This document shows, one piece after another, positions 61,000 to 64,000 of a stretch of DNA of 64,000 nucleotides. Below the pieces are notes generated by a model that was not told the DNA's origin, searched no databases, and was given only the letters and a program-made list of their open reading frames with translations. The stretch spans positions 140,712,920 to 140,776,919 of the forward strand of contig OX235279.1 in assembly GCA_944472155.2 (NCBI GenBank). Reading direction: 5' to 3'. The stretch's first letter is position 1. Each line of letters opens with the position of its first letter. The translations under genes were made by a program, and so were the position numbers. Source of the DNA: Trichobilharzia szidati (Eukaryota; Platyhelminthes; Trematoda; Strigeidida; Schistosomatidae).

Positions 61000-63471
61000 C
61001 TCACCCCTCACGTGGACATTTGTGCATTTCTCGTTCTCATAAATCCCAATACAATACTCACAAGTGACATCCCATGCAACAAACCACTCATGGGATAGAC
61101 TCAATCAACAGATAATCAATATTCAACTGATCAGTCTGCAGTCATTAAAACTCGATGACAACTTCACCAACTGTAAGAAGACTCAATAATCCCGTCTGAA
61201 ATCTGTTCTTCAGGGGTCAATGTCCAACCACCATTCATCACAACCCGATCCCATCGGAGCTTACATCAATTACAGAATCCCAGTCCACAAGTACTCCAAG
61301 ATAAGCTGAAGATATCCCCATCTTAATATTAGTATTTCTGTTCAGCGAATAATAATAATAATGGTAATAAAAACGATTTTGATATTAATTGTTCTGATCA
61401 CAATTATAGTCAAAGTAATAATAATCATCATCATAATAATAATAACGATGATAAATATTATTATTAATTTATTATTATTATACTTATTATTATTACTATT
61501 ATCGCCATCATGATCATGATCACTGTGTGCCTGTTTGCCTGCCTGCCTGCCTGTCCTTCCGCCTACCAGTGCGTTTTCAATTGTATGCAGAGGTGTATAT
61601 TTGTGTGTGTTTGTGTGTGTCTGTGTATGCTAATTTCTGCATGTCTATGTGCTTGCTCGTATTGAAGACGAGACAGAGTATTGCGACAAGTATGATGATT
61701 TCTGTGGTGGAGAGTGTGAGCAGAAGTGACACACTGTAGTAGATGTTACACATTTTGTGCTGCGATACACAAGTCGACAGCAAGACAAACAAAGGCACAA
61801 GCGAAAGTGCATGCACACAGTGAAAGACAGATAGAGAGTTGTTCAAATCACGATGATGAAGACGATCGCTGAGGTGGTGGGTAGGTGTAGCAAAGCGCCC
61901 ACTAGGGATGCACAACCGCGTTCCATGTGTCTGAGTGATCCCGTTCCCGGTGGGAAGGTAATTTGGTGTTGTTGATTGGTGATTGGTTGTGGTGTAATCA
62001 GTGTGTGGTCGGTTGTGTATGCTATACGACTCCGGCAACCACGTGATACGACAGGATGGAACGACTTGTGACAATTGTTGTTGCAATTTTTACTGTTTAG
62101 GTTAAAACCTCGTGATGGAGGTGGGATTCGAACCCACGCCCTTTCGGACTGGTGCCTTAAACCAGCGCCTTAGACCGCTCGGCCACTCCACCCACACCCG
62201 CGTCGCTAGAGAAAACAATCCACAAGACAACACACCTGTCAAAATCAACAATAATAATAAATGCATGCACACTGAAAACCACATCACACCACCAGGTGAC
62301 TCACTCTGAACAAGTCAACCACTCTATCTGAGACAATACAGAAACACACCGTGTGCATCATCCAGCCCGGCACCTAACACCACTCAACATCACATTGTCT
62401 CGTTCGTCGTACATGAAATTGATACAATCGTCATATCCACTGGCGGCTTGCTGTTAGTCTCTGGCTTCCTGTATAGATCTCCTCAGTCCTACCACCTCCC
62501 AGTTGACTGCTTTATGCTGATTCAATATGCGTTCTCCGCACGTCAGCTTGCTCCTCATCTCTCTCTCTCTCGCTCTCTCTATCTCCATCTCCATTTCTGC
62601 AGTGTGGGTGTATTTGTGTGTTTGTCGCACGAGACCAAACCCCATCCTTACTCACTGTTTATTTATCACTGCAACTCTCATCGTCTCATTCACATGCGAA
62701 ATCCCTCTCGTCCTCACTTCCGCCCTCTCCCCTACCGCCCTCTCTCCTCCTCCCTACCATCCCCTCCTCTCCATCTCTCTATCTCCGTCTCTTTCTCTCT
62801 GTCTCCAGAGCGCTGGCTCGCTCACTTCCCAATCACTCACTCTTGACATACACTCCATCTCCACCTCACCCTCACTGTATCCTTCACACTGACACACTCG
62901 GACACTGTGCCACACATACTCAAGCATACAATTGCACATTCACATGGTCACAGAACAGCACGCACACTCACACACATGCACGAACACGTACACAGATTGA
63001 CAACTCCCACAACTTCAACTTTAACATCTGTCACTGGCACAAGTTATCAGCCATCACCACTCTCCACACTACATACATCAAACTCCAAGAGACAAACAGG
63101 CGTGGAAAACAATCGGAATAGTCGATCGGGCAGTAAACCTGACGACCACACGCTATCAAGCAAACAATGACACTGCCTGCCTGCCTGCCTGCCTGACTGA
63201 CTGACTGACTGACTGACTGACTGACTGACTGACTGACTGACTGACTGACTGATGAACCAATGTGGCACTTTGCACAGAACTGCATCACTCCGAGTTGCCA
63301 CACTGTCAGAATCACAGAAAATAGGGGAAGAGAAAAACATACTGATACTACAATATCTTATTTGCAATATCAGCTGAACTAGATGGGTTTGGTTGAAGTG
63401 GTGATTGATAACCATGACGATCCACTCATCTCATCTGTCTCAAGCCACAATCATCAGAAACCACAGTGTGC
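61000..63471. repeat. Array unit H (2472 bp)
   Basis: Complete unit. Tetranucleotide tract 63171-63252 (82 bp). Confidence 0.95.
62113..62192 (-). tRNA. tRNA-Leu(AAG): tRNA-Leu (anticodon AAG), copy 8
   Basis: Identical tRNA, with the 'cgtgatgg' flank variant. Confidence 0.95.
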
Positions 63472-64000
63472 CTCACCCCTCACGTGGACATTTGTGCATT
63501 TCTCGTTCTCATAAATCCCAATACAATACTCACAAGTGACATCCCATGCAACAAACCACTCATGGGATAGACTCAATCAACAGATAATCAATATTCAACT
63601 GATCAGTCTGCAGTCATTAAAACTCGATGACAACTTCACCAACTGTAAGAAGACTCAATAATCCCGTCTGAAATCTGTTCTTCAGGGGTCAATGTCCAAC
63701 CACCATTCATCACAACCCGATCCCATCGGAGCTTACATCAATTACAGAATCCCAGTCCACAAGTACTCCAAGATAAGCTGAAGATATCCCCATCTTAATA
63801 TTAGTATTTCTGTTCAGCAAATAATAATAATAATGTAATAAAAACGATTTTGATATTAATTGTTCTGATCACAATTATAGTCAAAGTAATAATAATCATC
63901 ATCATAATAATAATAACGATGATAAATATTATTATTACTATTTATTATTATTATACTTATTATTATTACTATTATCGCCATCATGATCATGATCACTGTG
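63472..64000. repeat. Array unit I, cut by window end
   Basis: First 529 bp of a further unit, so the array continues beyond the window. Its tRNA gene would lie outside. Confidence 0.95.

Larger units (their letters stand above)
42115..64000. repeat. Tandem array of about 2.47-2.50-kb units carrying tRNA-Leu genes
   Basis: The same unit recurs head-to-tail from 42115 to the window end, interrupted once by a Penelope-like element (43332-46410). Taking 'ctcacccctcacgtgg' as unit start, full units begin at 48590, 51091, 53592, 56061, 58530 and 61000, and a partial one at 63472. The order within each unit is: a conserved lead-in, an (AAT)n-rich segment, (CCTG)n short run, (TG)-rich, tRNA-Leu (minus), (TC)n and (TG)n, a C-rich region, and a (CCTG)n(ACTG)n tract. 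Identity between units is very high; most differences are microsatellite lengths. Confidence 0.97.

Noticed and set aside
46681..62086. A 169-codon minus-strand frame conserved in every array unit
   Set aside because: It is conserved because the units are nearly identical at the DNA level. There is no synonymous-biased change, no domain, and it overlaps (TG)n and tRNA-flanking DNA in all units.
47552..63121. Ser/Leu/Pro- and Thr/His-rich frames in each unit
   Set aside because: Products of (TC)n, (TG)n and CACA-rich DNA. Overlapping frames exist on both strands with no start context or splice support.
48141..63415. Frames with long 'VSQS' repeats
   Set aside because: These are translations of the (ACTG)n tetranucleotide tract in different frames; length and frame vary between units.
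42115..64000. CRISPR-like or rDNA-like array
   Set aside because: Units are 2.5 kb with no short repeat-spacer pattern, and no rRNA sequence was recognised; the only RNA gene seen is tRNA-Leu.

Overview
The window looks like nuclear DNA of a blood fluke (Schistosoma or a close relative). It is AT-rich and intron-rich, and it is packed with decayed non-LTR retrotransposons whose protein remnants resemble the schistosome RTE-clade element SR2 and CR1/SR1-type elements. It also holds tRNA-derived SINEs, a Penelope-like element and (AT)n / (AAT)n microsatellites. The organism call is inference from remembered family features; no search was run. There are no bacterial operons, CRISPR arrays or phage genes.

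Layout. 1-31 kb is intronic and intergenic DNA full of retroelement relics on both strands, some nested. It contains three exons of a split minus-strand gene encoding a protein with several RRM domains (17374-17627, 12932-13107, 6464-6742), with compatible splice phases across introns of 4.3 and 6.2 kb. A nearly full-length but dead SR2-like element occupies about 27.37-31.10 kb. 31.9-32.7 kb holds the terminal exon of a TM2D3-type membrane protein. 34.3-37.9 kb is a cluster of CR1-like and RTE-like retroelements, and 38.4-39.0 kb holds an unrecognised 187-residue reading frame. 39.8-41.6 kb has more relics and a tRNA-derived SINE.

The last 22 kb (42115 to the window end) is the most striking part. 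It is a head-to-tail tandem array of a unit of about 2.47-2.50 kb. Every unit that covers the region carries one identical tRNA-Leu gene (anticodon AAG) on the minus strand, eight genes in this window, and the array runs off the right edge. Each unit also has a (CCTG)n(ACTG)n compound microsatellite of variable length, (TC)n and (TG)n tracts and an (AAT)n-rich segment. Between the first two units lies a Penelope-like retroelement of about 3.1 kb (RT plus GIY-YIG endonuclease). Its 184/183-bp terminal direct repeats are almost identical, its reading frame has only two in-frame stops, and about 1.5 kb of array sequence is missing at its junction.

The host genes show no common pathway: RNA-binding protein, TM2-domain membrane protein, unknown protein and a tRNA cluster. 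What links the region is repeat dynamics: concerted evolution of a tRNA array and layers of retrotransposon insertion in large introns.
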